From the NCBI GenBank assembly GCA_902518505.1, contig CABYGG010000002.1, forward strand, positions 1 to 64,000: a stretch of DNA of 64,000 nucleotides, given 5' to 3'. Below, piece after piece: positions 8,800 through 17,464 of this stretch. Within the stretch, counting starts at the first letter, position 1. The number at the start of each line of letters is the position of its first letter. The notes under the pieces are model-generated. The model was not told where the DNA came from, ran no database searches, and was given only the letters and a program-made list of their open reading frames with translations. Both the position numbers and the translations under genes were made by a program. The stretch comes from an uncultured Alphaproteobacteria bacterium (GTDB lineage Bacteria > Pseudomonadota > Alphaproteobacteria > HIMB59).

Positions 8800-9721
8800 A
8801 ATGGTCAAATTTTTTTACTTTGCCAAGATTAAAATTTTTTAGATTTACACCCTTTCCTTTTTCTACACTTCCAATACATATAATTCTAATACCCCTTTTA
8901 ATTAAAAGTTTTTTTTTATTTAAATATAATAAGTTTTTAGGTGAGGTAAAAACTGGAACATACTCCTCCCCACTGGATAAAATAAGAGAAATATATTTTT
9001 CTTCTTCAAAAAACTTATAGAGCTTTGAATTAACAGAGGTGAGATTATTTAATTTAATTTTTTTTTTGGATTTGAACGAGATAGTTTCTAAAGTTGATAA
9101 AAGACTATCTGATAAATCCATACAACTTGTAATATTTAGATACCTAAATATATCTTGATAAATATACATTTTAGGTTTTAAAAATTGTTTTACTGATAAA
9201 TTTTTTAAATTATTAGGTAATTTAAACTTACTATATAAACTTAGGTATCCTAGTTTTGAATATCCAATACCTGAAAATGTATAAACTTTATCATCAACCT
9301 TAGCATTAGATCTCTTTGTTATTTTAGTATTATTAATTTTATCGCTAATAATTGTTAAAGATAAAAATATTTTTTCAGAAGAAGTAGTATCCCCGCCTAT
9401 TATCTCAATCTTATTTCTTAGGCATATTCTATGAAAATTAGTTATTATTTGTTGCACAAACTTATAGTTTTTATTTGGGAAACTAATATTTAGTAGAACA
9501 TATTTAGGTACGCCACCTGAGGATTGAATATCACTATAATTTGAAAGAAAAAGTCTGTGTGCTATGTTTTGAGGAGTAAAATGCTTTAGATCAAAATGCT
9601 TATTTTCAACTAAAGTATCAGAAGAGATTAATTGTTTTGTTGTGTTTATATAAGCACAATCATCACCTATTTTCTTATAATTTTTTTGAAAATAATTAAT
9701 AATTTTTTGCTCATATGACAT
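8777..9721 (-). CDS. thiL: Thiamine-monophosphate kinase ThiL
   Basis: ThiL phosphorylates thiamine monophosphate to thiamine diphosphate. The 314-aa protein shows the AIR-synthase-like kinase pattern: IGDDCAYI near the N-terminus, LISSDTLVENKHFD, SNYSDIQSSGG, the Mg/ATP-binding IIGGDTTSS and later MDLSDSLLSTLE and SSGEEY. The DTLVE..HF segment and the lack of an N-terminal Cys/Sec motif separate it from the related SelD. ATG start at 9721; cfa lies 41 bases upstream on the same strand. The C-terminal half is unusually Lys-rich, matching the low GC of the region. Confidence 0.9.
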   Translation of the reverse strand: MSYEQKIINYFQKNYKKIGDDCAYINTTKQLISSDTLVENKHFDLKHFTPQNIAHRLFLSNYSDIQSSGGVPKYVLLNISFPNKNYKFVQQIITNFHRICLRNKIEIIGGDTTSSEKIFLSLTIISDKINNTKITKRSNAKVDDKVYTFSGIGYSKLGYLSLYSKFKLPNNLKNLSVKQFLKPKMYIYQDIFRYLNITSCMDLSDSLLSTLETISFKSKKKIKLNNLTSVNSKLYKFFEEEKYISLILSSGEEYVPVFTSPKNLLYLNKKKLLIKRGIRIICIGSVEKGKGVNLKNFNLGKVKKFDHFKNNYSL

Positions 9722-9762
9722 TAAGTAAATATAATTGAATATGAATTCAAAAACAGAGATAT

Positions 9763-10950
9763 TTAACTAATTTTTTTTCTTACCAAAGGAAATGAGTCTC
9801 TTTTTTTAGTTAAAACTAGTTGGAAAATCACATTATCACCTTTAGTAAAAGATATTTCACTTAAATTTAAATAAGCTTCCCACATTCTTACAAATCTATC
9901 ATCATATAATTTAAGAACTTCTTTTTCTTCTTTTTTAAAATTTTTAAACCAATGAGAAAGTGTTTTAGCATAATGTAATCTAAGAACCTCTATATCTGAA
10001 ATTATAAGACCAGATTTTTCTACAGCTGGCATTACCTCAGACAAAGATGGTATATATCCACCAGGAAATATATATTTTCTAATAAATGCAGGAGTCATTT
10101 TCGGAACTCTAATGTTACCAATTGTATGTACTACCGCTATGCCATCATCAGATAATAAATTATATATTTTTTTAAAATAGGTTTTGTAGAAGGGTTTTCC
10201 TACATGCTCAAACATTCCTACAGAAACTATTTTTGAATAAGAATTCTCTTCATCTCTATAATCTTGTAAAGAATAAGATAAATTTTCTTTTTTATCTGAC
10301 TTTTTAAGTTGGTCATTACAGTATTTAATTTGCTCTTCAGATAATGAAACACCCTTTACTTTACAATCATGATTATCTGCAAAGTGTCTACTAAGTGATC
10401 CCCACCCACACCCTATGTCTAAAACTCTATCATTAGAATTTAATAATAATTTGTCAGCTAATCTGCTCATTTTGTTAGTTTGTGCTTGTGTTAATGAGTC
10501 GTTTTCATTTTCAAAGTATGCGCATGAATATTGCCTAGTTTCATCCAAAAATAAGTCATACAACCTATCAGATAAGTCATAGTGACTTGCGACATTACTT
10601 TTTGAACTCTTTACGAAATTTAACTGAAATAGTGGATTAATGATTAAAATAATTCTGAATATTAGTGTATTTGATATTTTTTCAAGGTATTTATTATAAT
10701 TTTCAATAAGTAATTCAGAAAACTCATAAAAAGTCGAATTGTTTAACTCGTAATCTTTATCCATATATCCTTCTGTGAGTACGAGAGAAGGTGCATAAAA
10801 AATTTTATTTAAAAATTTCTTATTATTGATCTGTAAAATTAATGGATCTGTGCCGTTGTCAATAAGATGGTCATTTCCCTCAAATTTTATAATAACAGAT
10901 CTTGTTTTAATTAAATGTTTAATTAAAAATTTGAGTACCCTAAAAGACAT
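9763..10950 (-). CDS. cfa: Cyclopropane-fatty-acyl-phospholipid synthase
   Basis: This enzyme transfers a methylene group from S-adenosylmethionine to double bonds of membrane phospholipid acyl chains. The 395-aa length fits. The N-terminal lipid-binding region is followed by HYDLSDRLYDLF (about 125-140), the SAM motif VLDIGCGWGS near 178, SVGMFEHVGKPFY and FPGGYIPSL, all hallmarks of the CFA/SAM methyltransferase family. ATG at 10950, with a 125-base divergent intergenic region shared with nadE that must hold both promoters. Related enzymes add branched or other methyl groups, so the exact lipid product is inferred. Confidence 0.9.
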   Translation of the reverse strand: MSFRVLKFLIKHLIKTRSVIIKFEGNDHLIDNGTDPLILQINNKKFLNKIFYAPSLVLTEGYMDKDYELNNSTFYEFSELLIENYNKYLEKISNTLIFRIILIINPLFQLNFVKSSKSNVASHYDLSDRLYDLFLDETRQYSCAYFENENDSLTQAQTNKMSRLADKLLLNSNDRVLDIGCGWGSLSRHFADNHDCKVKGVSLSEEQIKYCNDQLKKSDKKENLSYSLQDYRDEENSYSKIVSVGMFEHVGKPFYKTYFKKIYNLLSDDGIAVVHTIGNIRVPKMTPAFIRKYIFPGGYIPSLSEVMPAVEKSGLIISDIEVLRLHYAKTLSHWFKNFKKEEKEVLKLYDDRFVRMWEAYLNLSEISFTKGDNVIFQLVLTKKRDSFPLVRKKIS

Positions 10951-11075
10951 AATTTTCTTATAAATATCTATATATACAAAATTTATAAAATTTTATCATA
11001 TATTGATTGATAAAATGAATTAAAATATCAATTAAATAGTTAAACTTTTGATATTAAGCTAACGTAATACAAAAT

Positions 11076-11807
11076 ATGCATACTAAAGAAAAAATTGAAT
11101 TTATATCAAATTGGATAAAAGATTATGCACATTCAAATAATGTTGATGCGTTAGTTATTGGTATTTCAGGAGGCATTGACTCTGCTGTTACAAGTACGTT
11201 GTCAGCAAAAACAGGCTTGAGAACGTTTGTTGCGAACATGCCAATACTTGATCACAAAACAACTAATGAAAGAGGTATAAATCACATAGACTGGTTAAAA
11301 AAGAATTTTGGTAATGTAACAGACTTTAAAATAGATCTCTCTCTTGTATTTGAAAGTTTTAAGTCAGCTCTCGATAAAAATGACTCAGAACACGGTTATG
11401 CAAATTCACAGGCTCGATTAAGGATGATGACTTTGTATCAAATAGCTGCTAGCAATAACGGAATCGTTGTTGGCACAGGAAATAAAGTTGAAGACTTTGG
11501 AATAGGTTTCTATACAAAATACGGTGATGGAGGAGTTGATATTTCTCCTATCGCAGATTGTCTCAAAACAGAAGTATGGGATATGGGTAAGGAATTAAAT
11601 ATAAACAAAGACATAATAGATGCAGCCCCAACAGATGGTTTATGGACTGATGGAAGATCTGATGAAGATCAAGTTGGTTTAAGTTACTCTGAAATTGAAG
11701 AGGCAATGCTTAATGAGGAATCATCAAATAGACAAAAGTATCTTGAGATTAGAAAAAATAATATTCATAAAATGAACCCTATCCCTGTTTGTATTTTACC
11801 AAAATAG
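11076..11807 (+). CDS. nadE: NAD(+) synthetase, ammonia-dependent type
   Basis: NadE amidates nicotinic acid adenine dinucleotide to NAD. The 243-aa protein is the short form without a nitrilase-like glutaminase domain, so it should use free ammonia. The ATP-pyrophosphatase P-loop SGGIDSAVTS lies at residues 31-40; GTGNKVEDFGIGFYTKYGDGG and DISPIADCLKTEV are the substrate-binding segments. ATG at 11076; it converges on ugpC with a 14-base gap. No glutaminase partner gene is adjacent. Confidence 0.95.
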   Translation: MHTKEKIEFISNWIKDYAHSNNVDALVIGISGGIDSAVTSTLSAKTGLRTFVANMPILDHKTTNERGINHIDWLKKNFGNVTDFKIDLSLVFESFKSALDKNDSEHGYANSQARLRMMTLYQIAASNNGIVVGTGNKVEDFGIGFYTKYGDGGVDISPIADCLKTEVWDMGKELNINKDIIDAAPTDGLWTDGRSDEDQVGLSYSEIEEAMLNEESSNRQKYLEIRKNNIHKMNPIPVCILPK

Positions 11808-11821
11808 ACTTTTTTTAAAAC

Positions 11822-12868
11822 TTATACTCTTGAACCGTTCGTGTTATCAAAAAGGTGCACTAATGTATTAGATATATCAAATTTAAATGTATCTCCTGCA
11901 TTTAGATTTATTTTGGAGGATAATTTACAACTAAACTCTTGATCACCAATTTTTGAATAAATGATCATATCTGAACCTAAATATTCCACTAGGTTTGCTA
12001 CACAAGTATGCTGTCCATTATCTGAAATTAGGATATCGTCTGGCCTTATACCTAAACTAGCATCATCGATGTTTGCAGAATTATTAAGGTTAATTCTCAT
12101 ATCAGCTATATGAGCTATGCCATTTTCGATTTTGCAATTAAATAAATTCATCTGTGGGGATCCTATAAATTCAGCAACAAATTTAGTGTTTGGTTTAGAA
12201 TATATCTCTTTAGGTGTGCCAACTTGTTCAACAACACCATTGTTAATTACTACTATCCTGTCTCCTAGTGTCATCGCCTCTGTTTGATCATGAGTAACAA
12301 AAATACTTGTTACGCCCATTTGTCTTTGAAGACGTTTGATTTCCAAACGCATTTGATTTCTTAATTTTGCATCTAGGTTAGATAGTGGTTCATCAAATAA
12401 AAATATTTTTGGATTTCTAACTATGGCTCTTCCCATTGCAACTCGTTGTCTTTGGCCTCCTGAAAGCATACTTGGTTTTCTTGTGAGTAATTGATCTATT
12501 TCCAGGAGTTTAGCAACATCATTAACTTTGTTATTGATCTCTTCTTTAGATATTCCTCTATTTTTAAGACCATAAGCCATGTTATTAAATACTGACATGT
12601 GAGGATAAAGTGCATAATTTTGAAAAACCATTGCTACATCTCTTTCAGACGGATCAATATTATTAATAACATTACCATCTAGGGATATTTCCCCATTTGT
12701 AATATCCTCTAATCCGGCTATCATTCTTAATAAAGTTGATTTACCACATCCACTAGGACCAACAAATACAACAAATTCTCCATTATCAATATTTAAAGAA
12801 GTCTCATTAACAGCTTTAGTGCCATTGGGATATATTTTAGTAATATTTTGTAATTCTAAAAAACTCAT
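11822..12868 (-). CDS. ugpC: ABC transporter ATPase, UgpC/MalK type
   Basis: ATPase of the glycerol-3-phosphate-type importer encoded upstream. It has Walker A GPSGCGKST near residues 33-41, signature LSGGQRQRVAMGRA near 132, DEPLSNLDA and a switch His in FVTHDQTEA, then a C-terminal TOBE-like regulatory domain (LGIRPDDIL). I choose the ATG at 12868 (MSFLELQNITKIYPNGT) rather than a frame-extended start at 12907, because residues before it overlap the permease gene and lack homology. It is the last gene of the ugpB-A-E-E-C operon. Confidence 0.92.
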   Translation of the reverse strand: MSFLELQNITKIYPNGTKAVNETSLNIDNGEFVVFVGPSGCGKSTLLRMIAGLEDITNGEISLDGNVINNIDPSERDVAMVFQNYALYPHMSVFNNMAYGLKNRGISKEEINNKVNDVAKLLEIDQLLTRKPSMLSGGQRQRVAMGRAIVRNPKIFLFDEPLSNLDAKLRNQMRLEIKRLQRQMGVTSIFVTHDQTEAMTLGDRIVVINNGVVEQVGTPKEIYSKPNTKFVAEFIGSPQMNLFNCKIENGIAHIADMRINLNNSANIDDASLGIRPDDILISDNGQHTCVANLVEYLGSDMIIYSKIGDQEFSCKLSSKINLNAGDTFKFDISNTLVHLFDNTNGSRV

Positions 12869-12870
12869 TT

Positions 12871-13722
12871 TTATTTTTCTGTTTGAATTAATCCTTTGAT
12901 AAACCATCTTTGAAGAATTACAACAACTAACACAGGTGGAAGCATTGACAATATAATATAGGCAAATCTCTCGCCTGTTCTAGGTAAAGCAACACCCTCA
13001 TAATTTTCTGTAAAAATAATCTTCATTCCCATCACTACTGTCCAATATTTTTCGTCAGTAGTCATTATTAAAGGCCATAAATATTGGCTATATCCATAGA
13101 CAAACATGAAAATAAACATAGCTGCTAACATTGTTTTTGATAGTGGCAATAAGAAGTCAATAAAAAATCTCCAACTATTTGCACCATCTAATTTTGCAGA
13201 CTCTAACAATTCATCAGGGATTGTTTTATAAAATTGTCTAAAGAAAAATGTTGCAGTAGCAGAAGCAACTAGTGGGAGTATAAGTCCCGTATATGTATTT
13301 GTTAGACCAAGATCAGATACAATTTTATAACTTGGAAAGATTCTTACTTCTAGTGGAACTAAAAGAGTAATAAAGATTAGCCAAAATATTGGAACAGCTA
13401 ATTTAAATCTAAAATAAACTAATGCGTAAGCTGACATAGCTGAGATGACAACTTTCAATGTTGCGATTCCAAGAGCCATAATAAAACTATTTACAAACAT
13501 TCTTGCTGCAGTAACTTCCTCAGACCAACCCCCTTTTTCATTCAAAACTTCATTGTAATTTTGAGAAAAACTCTCACCTAAAAAAAATTTCATTCCCTCA
13601 GTCATTATTGAAACATTATCATGAGTTGAAGTGGCAAAAGAAAACCAAATTGGTAATACCATTAATAAAACGCCAAGTATGAGAATAATGTGTGTTAGTA
13701 TTTCTAATGGTTTGAACTTCAT
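12871..13722 (-). CDS. ugpE: Sugar-phosphate ABC permease, UgpE type (second copy)
   Basis: A 283-aa MalG/UgpE-like inner-membrane permease with about six helices and the cytoplasmic EAA loop (LLESAKLDGANSWRFF) that docks the ATPase. It is a clear tandem paralogue of the neighbouring 13719-14540 product: both share LVPLE.RI.PSY, ATFFFRQFYK.IPDELLE and QYLWPLIMTT. It begins inside the end of the preceding gene (4-base overlap) and differs by an insertion near residues 235-245 (NYEGVALPRTG). It may form a heteromeric or alternative channel with UgpA. Confidence 0.9.
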   Translation of the reverse strand: MKFKPLEILTHIILILGVLLMVLPIWFSFATSTHDNVSIMTEGMKFFLGESFSQNYNEVLNEKGGWSEEVTAARMFVNSFIMALGIATLKVVISAMSAYALVYFRFKLAVPIFWLIFITLLVPLEVRIFPSYKIVSDLGLTNTYTGLILPLVASATATFFFRQFYKTIPDELLESAKLDGANSWRFFIDFLLPLSKTMLAAMFIFMFVYGYSQYLWPLIMTTDEKYWTVVMGMKIIFTENYEGVALPRTGERFAYIILSMLPPVLVVVILQRWFIKGLIQTEK

Positions 13723-14540
13723 TTATTTTGAAATATTCCTTGAATAAATAATTTTTGTAGAAAAATAATTATAATTACTGGTGGGATCATTGACATAATT
13801 ACAAAAGCAAAGCGGTCAGAAATAGATCCGTACATTGTCTTAAGACCCATTACAACAGTCCAATATTGCTCACTAGTAGTCATTATTAATGGCCAAAGAT
13901 ATTGATTATAGCCAAATACGAACATAAATATAAAAACAGCAGCAATCATCGTTTTAGATAAAGGAATTAAAAAATCTATAAAAAAGCTCCAACTATTAGT
14001 TCCATCTAATTTAGCCGCTTCTAATAATTCATCAGGAATTGATTTATAAAATTGTCTAAAAAAGAAGGTTGCTATTGCAGAGGCAGAGATGGGTAGAATT
14101 AAACCAGCAAATGTATTTACAAGATTTAATTTTGACATAACTATGTATGAGGGCATTATTCTAAGCTCCAAAGGAACTAATAAAGTAATAAAAATTAACC
14201 AAAATATAAAAGTCGCATATTTGACTTTAAAATAAACTAAACCGTATGCGGCCATAAGTGATGTTATTACAGATAAAGTTGCTATACCTGTTGCCATAAC
14301 AAAACTATTTAAAAACATTTTAAGAGCTGTTATTTCATTAAAAAAACCAGATTGTTTAAATAAAACCCTAGAATAATTATCAATAAAATTATCTCCTAAA
14401 AAGAATTGTAAACCGTTTGTATTTATAAATAGGCTTGAATGTGTTGAGCTTGCAAAAATTATCCATATTGGAACAACCATAATAAGTAAACCAATTGAAA
14501 GAATAAAATGATTAATAGTTGAAGATATATATTTAGTCAT
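13719..14540 (-). CDS. ugpE: Sugar-phosphate ABC permease, UgpE type (first copy)
   Basis: A 273-aa MalG/UgpE-family permease with six predicted helices, FFLGDNF in the periplasmic loop and the EAA loop LLEAAKLDGTNSWSFF. It is followed by its paralogue with a 4-base overlap and preceded by ugpA, whose stop touches its ATG at 14540. Ugp and Mal importers normally have one A/F-type and one E/G-type permease; here there are two E-type genes. Which copy pairs with UgpA cannot be told from sequence. Confidence 0.9.
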   Translation of the reverse strand: MTKYISSTINHFILSIGLLIMVVPIWIIFASSTHSSLFINTNGLQFFLGDNFIDNYSRVLFKQSGFFNEITALKMFLNSFVMATGIATLSVITSLMAAYGLVYFKVKYATFIFWLIFITLLVPLELRIMPSYIVMSKLNLVNTFAGLILPISASAIATFFFRQFYKSIPDELLEAAKLDGTNSWSFFIDFLIPLSKTMIAAVFIFMFVFGYNQYLWPLIMTTSEQYWTVVMGLKTMYGSISDRFAFVIMSMIPPVIIIIFLQKLFIQGIFQNK

Positions 14541-15418
14541 TAATTGTAGTGAATTTTACCTTCTATGTATCTGAATTGGAAAATTGTAATGACAAGAACT
14601 ATTATCATCATCATGATTGATTGGGCACCAGCACTTCCAAGATCTAAACCTTTGAAGCCATCAATGTAGGCTTTATAAACTAAAGTTTTAGTTTCGCTAC
14701 CAGGAGCTCCAATAGTGGTTGTATCAATAATTCCAAATGTATCAAAGAAGGCATAAGTTATATTAATTATAATCAAGAAAAAAGTAGTCGGCATTAATAA
14801 AGGAAAAGTAATTGTCCAAAATCTTCGAATGTTGCTTTTACAATCAATAATAGAAGCTTCAATAACTGTTTTTTGAATAGCCTGAAGTCCTGCTAAAAAG
14901 AAAATAAAATTTGCACTTATTTGTTTCCAGGAACCAGCAATAATTACATAAATATATGCATCAAATACATTTTCATACCAATTAAAACCCCATAAATTAT
15001 TAAATAAATGATGAAGTAAACCATATCTTTCACTGAAGAAATAATTAGCCATAACACCAACAACAGCTGGTGCAATAGCATAAGGCCAAATTAAAAGGGT
15101 TTTATAAGCACTTTTCCCATGCATTACTTTATTAGCTTGCACAGCAAGCAATAAACCAATTGAACCTGTAATAACAGTAATTACAAAACTATAGATAATT
15201 GTAAACTTGAAAGCAGTGAAATAAGAGGGATCAGAAAAAATAAATAAAAAATTATCAAAACCAGCAAACTGAGAACCAAATCCAAAAGCATCTTGCATAG
15301 TAAAGGCATCTTTAAACGTTTGAATAATTGGCCAATATAAAAAAATTAATAAGATTAATAGCTGAGGAGCTAAGAAAAAATATTGAGAATAATTTGATTT
15401 AAATTGAACTTTTTTCAT
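14540..15418 (-). CDS. ugpA: Sugar-phosphate ABC permease, UgpA type
   Basis: A 292-aa MalF/UgpA-like permease with six helices. The N-terminal segment (FFLAPQLLILLIFLYWPI) and the cytoplasmic EAA loop (IEASIIDCKSNIRRFWTITF) are typical. It lies directly downstream of the binding-protein gene, separated by a 51-base gap that contains a strong stem-loop, and its stop abuts the ATG of the first ugpE. Its role is to form half of the membrane channel for UgpB-delivered substrate. Confidence 0.92.
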   Translation of the reverse strand: MKKVQFKSNYSQYFFLAPQLLILLIFLYWPIIQTFKDAFTMQDAFGFGSQFAGFDNFLFIFSDPSYFTAFKFTIIYSFVITVITGSIGLLLAVQANKVMHGKSAYKTLLIWPYAIAPAVVGVMANYFFSERYGLLHHLFNNLWGFNWYENVFDAYIYVIIAGSWKQISANFIFFLAGLQAIQKTVIEASIIDCKSNIRRFWTITFPLLMPTTFFLIIINITYAFFDTFGIIDTTTIGAPGSETKTLVYKAYIDGFKGLDLGSAGAQSIMMMIIVLVITIFQFRYIEGKIHYN

Positions 15419-15423
15419 TAAGT

Positions 15424-15457
15424 TAAAAGGAGGATATTATAAATACCCTCCTTTTTA
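15424..15457 (-). terminator. Stem-loop between ugpB and ugpA (attenuator or mRNA stabiliser)
   Basis: The gap holds a 9-base perfect inverted repeat, AAAAGGAGG paired with CCTCCTTTT, around a short AT-rich loop. On the transcribed minus strand it directly follows the ugpB stop and ends in TTTT. Such hairpins after a binding-protein gene commonly lower downstream expression or protect the upstream mRNA, so that the binding protein is made in excess over the permeases. Its function here is inferred. Confidence 0.6.
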
Positions 15458-15469
15458 AAATAATATTAA

Positions 15470-16777
15470 TTATAGGGTTTTAGCAAACTGTTTTAATAGT
15501 TTTGCTGCACCCTTATCCATATTGCTTAGAGCTTTTTCAACAGTGATATCACCATTAAGCATTGGCTCAACATTTTCGTATATTACTTCACGAATTTGAG
15601 GCCAGTTACCTGCTCTATATCCACCAGGGATAGTTGAACCTTCAAGACCTAATTGATCACCAACAGCTTTATGATAAGGAGAAGCTCTATAAAAATTTAT
15701 AGTTTCAGCTAATTCGATACCACCTTTTGTTACAGCAGCATAACCTGTCATGTTATGATAGTATAAATCCATTTCTGGTGAACCCATAAATTCAATAAAT
15801 TTTGCAAGTCCTTTATACTCTTCTTCTGTATGACCGTTTAAAATCCAATTAGCAGCACCACCAATAAATGTTGGATATTCTTTACCGCCTGTTACTGAGT
15901 CCCAATATGGTATTGGGTTAGTTGTAAAGTTTGGAAGTACACCTTTCATACCTCCAAAAGATGCAGCAGATCCAAACCAAAATGCAGCCTCACCGTTAGT
16001 AAATGGTGCTTGGTTATCTCCCCATGCTCTTCCCTTGTAGCCATAGTAACCCTTTTCATACCATTCTTTAACTTTAGTCCAGTGATAAACAAAAGCTTCT
16101 GTATCCGCAAAAAGTGTTTTTGTAGGAACAGCATCATAGCCATTATTGCCATCTGTCATCAATAAATTATGCCTTGAGAAGAAATTTTCAGTCCAAATCC
16201 AAGGACTGTGACTTTGAAGAAGAGGAATATATCCGGCATCGAGTATCTTTTGAGCCATACCTTCAAATTCTTCGTAAGTTTTTGGGACCTCTTCAATACC
16301 AACTTCATTTAAGATATCCATATTGGCATACATGAGACATGTAGAACTATTAAATGGAACACCGATCATTTTTCCATCACCATCAGCATAAAAGTTTTTT
16401 ATACCAGGAATGTAGTTATCAGCATCAACATCAATACCATATTTTTCGGCCATCTCTTCAAAGCCGATAACAACTCCATTTTTAACTTGTGCTACCATGA
16501 TAGCTGCACCTGCATCATAGACTTGTGAATAATGAGGTTGATCACCTGCTCTAAAAGCAGCTATTGTAGCTGCCATGTTGTCCTCATAGCTTCCTTTACC
16601 AGTAGGGATAACCATATACTCATCTTGTGATTCATTAAATCGATTAGCTATTTCTATGATTACATCACCTAAAAAACCACTGTTACCATACCACCAATGA
16701 ATTTCGGTTTTACTGTAACTGTTTGAAGTAAATGCAAAAGAAACTAAAAGTACAAAAATACTAATTAGTTTTTTCAT
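15470..16777 (-). CDS. ugpB: Glycerol-3-phosphate-binding protein UgpB-like
   Basis: Periplasmic solute-binding protein of 435 aa with a Sec signal peptide at residues 1-22 (MKKLISIFVLLVSFAFTS, cleavage near SYS-K). The sequence after it follows UgpB closely: EIHWWYGNSGFLGD, FNESQDEYMVIPTGKGSY, IAAFRAGDQPHY, GVPFNSSTCLMYANMD and PGGYRAGNWPQIREV. UgpB binds sn-glycerol-3-phosphate and glycerophosphodiesters, so the system likely scavenges phospholipid head-group material as a phosphorus and carbon source. A strong Shine-Dalgarno AGGAGG (16783-16788) precedes the ATG. First gene of the operon. Confidence 0.88.
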   Translation of the reverse strand: MKKLISIFVLLVSFAFTSNSYSKTEIHWWYGNSGFLGDVIIEIANRFNESQDEYMVIPTGKGSYEDNMAATIAAFRAGDQPHYSQVYDAGAAIMVAQVKNGVVIGFEEMAEKYGIDVDADNYIPGIKNFYADGDGKMIGVPFNSSTCLMYANMDILNEVGIEEVPKTYEEFEGMAQKILDAGYIPLLQSHSPWIWTENFFSRHNLLMTDGNNGYDAVPTKTLFADTEAFVYHWTKVKEWYEKGYYGYKGRAWGDNQAPFTNGEAAFWFGSAASFGGMKGVLPNFTTNPIPYWDSVTGGKEYPTFIGGAANWILNGHTEEEYKGLAKFIEFMGSPEMDLYYHNMTGYAAVTKGGIELAETINFYRASPYHKAVGDQLGLEGSTIPGGYRAGNWPQIREVIYENVEPMLNGDITVEKALSNMDKGAAKLLKQFAKTL

Positions 16778-16792
16778 TATGTCCTCCTATTA

Positions 16793-16829
16793 GAACGTTC
16801 CTGTTGCCATTATATAACTATTTAATAGT
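16793..16829 (-). promoter_or_regulatory. Candidate ugpB promoter with two palindromes
   Basis: Reading the minus strand, a perfect TATAAT (16809-16814) sits upstream of the ugpB Shine-Dalgarno. Just upstream of it is a perfect 13-base palindrome ACTATT-T-AATAGT (16817-16829) where a regulator could bind. GAACGTTC (16793-16800), a perfect 8-base palindrome, lies near the expected transcription start. The -35 element is weak. No Pho box is obvious. Promoter assignment is by motif and position only. Confidence 0.4.
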
Positions 16830-16904
16830 CTCAGGAATAGATTGGTTGTGTATAACTTAATAAAAAAATATTAAATATTTATGAAATTTAAAATAAGCTT
16901 TGAT

Positions 16905-17339
16905 TTATATGTTTTTTATTAAATATCTTAATGCGTAAATAAATCCATCTTTACCCATGCCTATAATTGAACAATTACAAGCTGGTGCTATGAGAGACTT
17001 TCTTCGAAAGTCCTCTCTAGAGTATATATTGGATAAATGAACTTCTATTTTAAATATTGTTTTAATTTCAAGAGAGTCGTGTAAAGAAACCGAAGTATGA
17101 GTCAAACCACCGGGATTGATTATGATACCAACGTATGACTCGTCTAAGCCATTTATTTTATTGATGATCTCTCCTTCTATATTACTTTGGAAAAAATCAA
17201 GTTTACATCCTAATGTTTCAGACTCCTTGAGTAGCTCGTTTTCTAAATCTTTTAATGTGAAATTTCCATAAACACTCTCTTTGCGTTTACCTAACATTTC
17301 TAGATTAGGGCCATTAATAATTAAAATTTTATTGTCCAT
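16905..17339 (-). CDS. aroQ: 3-dehydroquinate dehydratase, type II
   Basis: AroQ catalyses the third step of the shikimate pathway as a dodecamer. The 144-aa length is normal. Visible are ILIINGPNLEMLGKRKESVYG with the catalytic Tyr at 24, INPGGLTHTSVSLHDSL, the active-site His in EVHLSNIYSREDFRRKS and the C-terminal GFIYALRYL. ATG at 17339. It stands alone between the ugp operon and a divergent small gene; the often-seen neighbour accB is absent. Confidence 0.95.
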   Translation of the reverse strand: MDNKILIINGPNLEMLGKRKESVYGNFTLKDLENELLKESETLGCKLDFFQSNIEGEIINKINGLDESYVGIIINPGGLTHTSVSLHDSLEIKTIFKIEVHLSNIYSREDFRRKSLIAPACNCSIIGMGKDGFIYALRYLIKNI

Positions 17340-17464
17340 ATTTATTGAACTTATATCAAAGATTTTATCATTCCCAATGGGTATAATTTTAAATATTTTT
17401 ATATTTTTTTAGTTAAAATCACTATATTTATGATATTTAGTTAATTATTAATAGGAGGTTAGTT

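Noticed and set aside
8777-9721. Selenophosphate synthetase SelD as partner of mnmH
   Set aside because: The AIR-synthase fold is shared, but the N-terminal Cys/Sec active-site motif is missing, and the DTLVE..HF and SDI..GG motifs are those of ThiL.
15946-16152. Open frame of 68 codons inside ugpB
   Set aside because: It lies on the same strand in another frame of the well-supported ugpB and has no ribosome-binding site or recognisable features.
16793-16800. GAACGTTC as a LexA box
   Set aside because: The spacing does not fit alphaproteobacterial GTTC-N7-GTTC or Gram-positive GAAC-N4-GTTC boxes, and the downstream gene is a transporter.
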